Under the pieces are notes generated by a model. It worked only from the letters and a program-made list of their open reading frames with translations, was not told the DNA's origin and did not search any database. From the NCBI GenBank assembly GCA_016930715.1, contig JAFGGC010000013.1, positions 199,796-233,994 of the forward strand: 34,199 nucleotides of DNA. The letters are read 5' to 3'. The first letter of the stretch is position 1, and every line of letters begins with the position of its first letter. Shown here piece after piece: positions 34,045-34,199 of this stretch. The stretch is from Endomicrobiales bacterium. GTDB lineage: Bacteria; Elusimicrobiota; Endomicrobiia; Endomicrobiales; JAFGGC01. Made by a program: the position numbers and the translations under genes.

Positions 34045-34199
34045 ATGAAGAAATGTTGGCTATTATTGTTTTTGGTGTTGACTTTGAACCTTGAACAAGG
34101 AACTTTGAACTATTTATTTGCCGAAGTTCCCAACGAGATAACCTACACAGGGCGCCTCAAGGAGTACGGCCAGGCGGCGTCGGGCACAAAGACGATGTG
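34045..34199 (+). CDS. Secreted protein of unknown function, 3'-truncated by the window
   Basis: ATG 34045 follows a strong GGAGGGG at 34032-34038 with a 6-base spacer, and the frame stays open to the window end (51 codons). The N-terminus is a signal peptide with a hydrophobic core (LLLFLVL). Its later part holds an unusual polar insertion (LNLEQGTLN) before YLFA. The mature start, VPNEITYTGRLKEYGQ, resembles the ITYxGxL opening seen in surface or carbohydrate-linked proteins of uncultured phyla, but I cannot name the family. Its direction and closeness to trpF do not show a functional link. Confidence 0.75.
   Translation, partial: MKKCWLLLFLVLTLNLEQGTLNYLFAEVPNEITYTGRLKEYGQAASGTKTM

Overview
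The window is a gene-dense, almost entirely plus-strand piece of chromosome from a Gram-negative bacterium. Three things point to this: a PorV-like outer-membrane barrel, secreted proteins with signal peptides, and a surface protein ending in an FPNPF-type C-terminal domain. Frequent ATA (Ile) and AGG (Arg) codons, the PorV-plus-FPNPF pairing, and the scattered short palindromes suggest an uncultured phylum of the Elusimicrobiota/Omnitrophota/FCB kind. That placement is inference; the window has no rRNA or other decisive marker. No tRNA, rRNA, CRISPR array or transposase gene was found.

Region 1 (1-13748) is a signalling and cell-surface block. It opens with a coiled-coil protein that is probably cut by the window edge. 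A REC-GAF-histidine kinase, a stand-alone receiver, a 1260-residue secreted Kelch/Ig-like protein and a second stand-alone receiver follow. Next come a PorV-like barrel fused to TPRs, a membrane protein with TPRs outside and coiled coil plus HEAT-like helices inside, and a soluble PAS hybrid kinase. The order suggests one functional module: cargo, outer-membrane acceptor, inner-membrane link, and soluble two-component proteins. PorV is a type IX secretion component in Bacteroidetes, where a two-component pair also controls secretion, so a divergent T9SS-like system under phosphorelay control is the most interesting hypothesis here.

Region 2 (13765-24029) is housekeeping: trxA-trxB, polA-coaE, rho behind a long structured leader, rpmE (L31 with a lysine-rich tail), and prfA-prmC-murA. 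In that last group PrmC modifies the GGQ glutamine of the release factor encoded next to it.

Region 3 (24133-34023) is a long his-lepB-trp run: hisD, a 68-residue ORF, hisB, hisH, hisA, hisF, hisI, lepB, trpE, trpG, trpD, trpC, trpF. Most junctions overlap by 4-8 bp, which suggests co-transcription and translational coupling. hisG, hisC, hisE, trpB and trpA are absent from the window. A new gene with a signal peptide starts after trpF and runs off the end.

Small non-coding insertions are the other theme. Two miniature elements share the terminal motif GGGACAGACACC/GGTGTCTGTCCC, and one of them seems to have replaced the native start of hisB. A four-copy TTACACAGATT repeat separates hisA and hisF. 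AT-rich repeat DNA separates trpE and trpG. GC palindromes cluster at 3334-3453, 1532-1551 and 20793-20813. trpE appears to start at a rare ATT codon behind a strong ribosome-binding site. Two consensus promoters stand out: one in front of a possible small RNA (1274-1399) and one in front of the rho leader (18543-18570).
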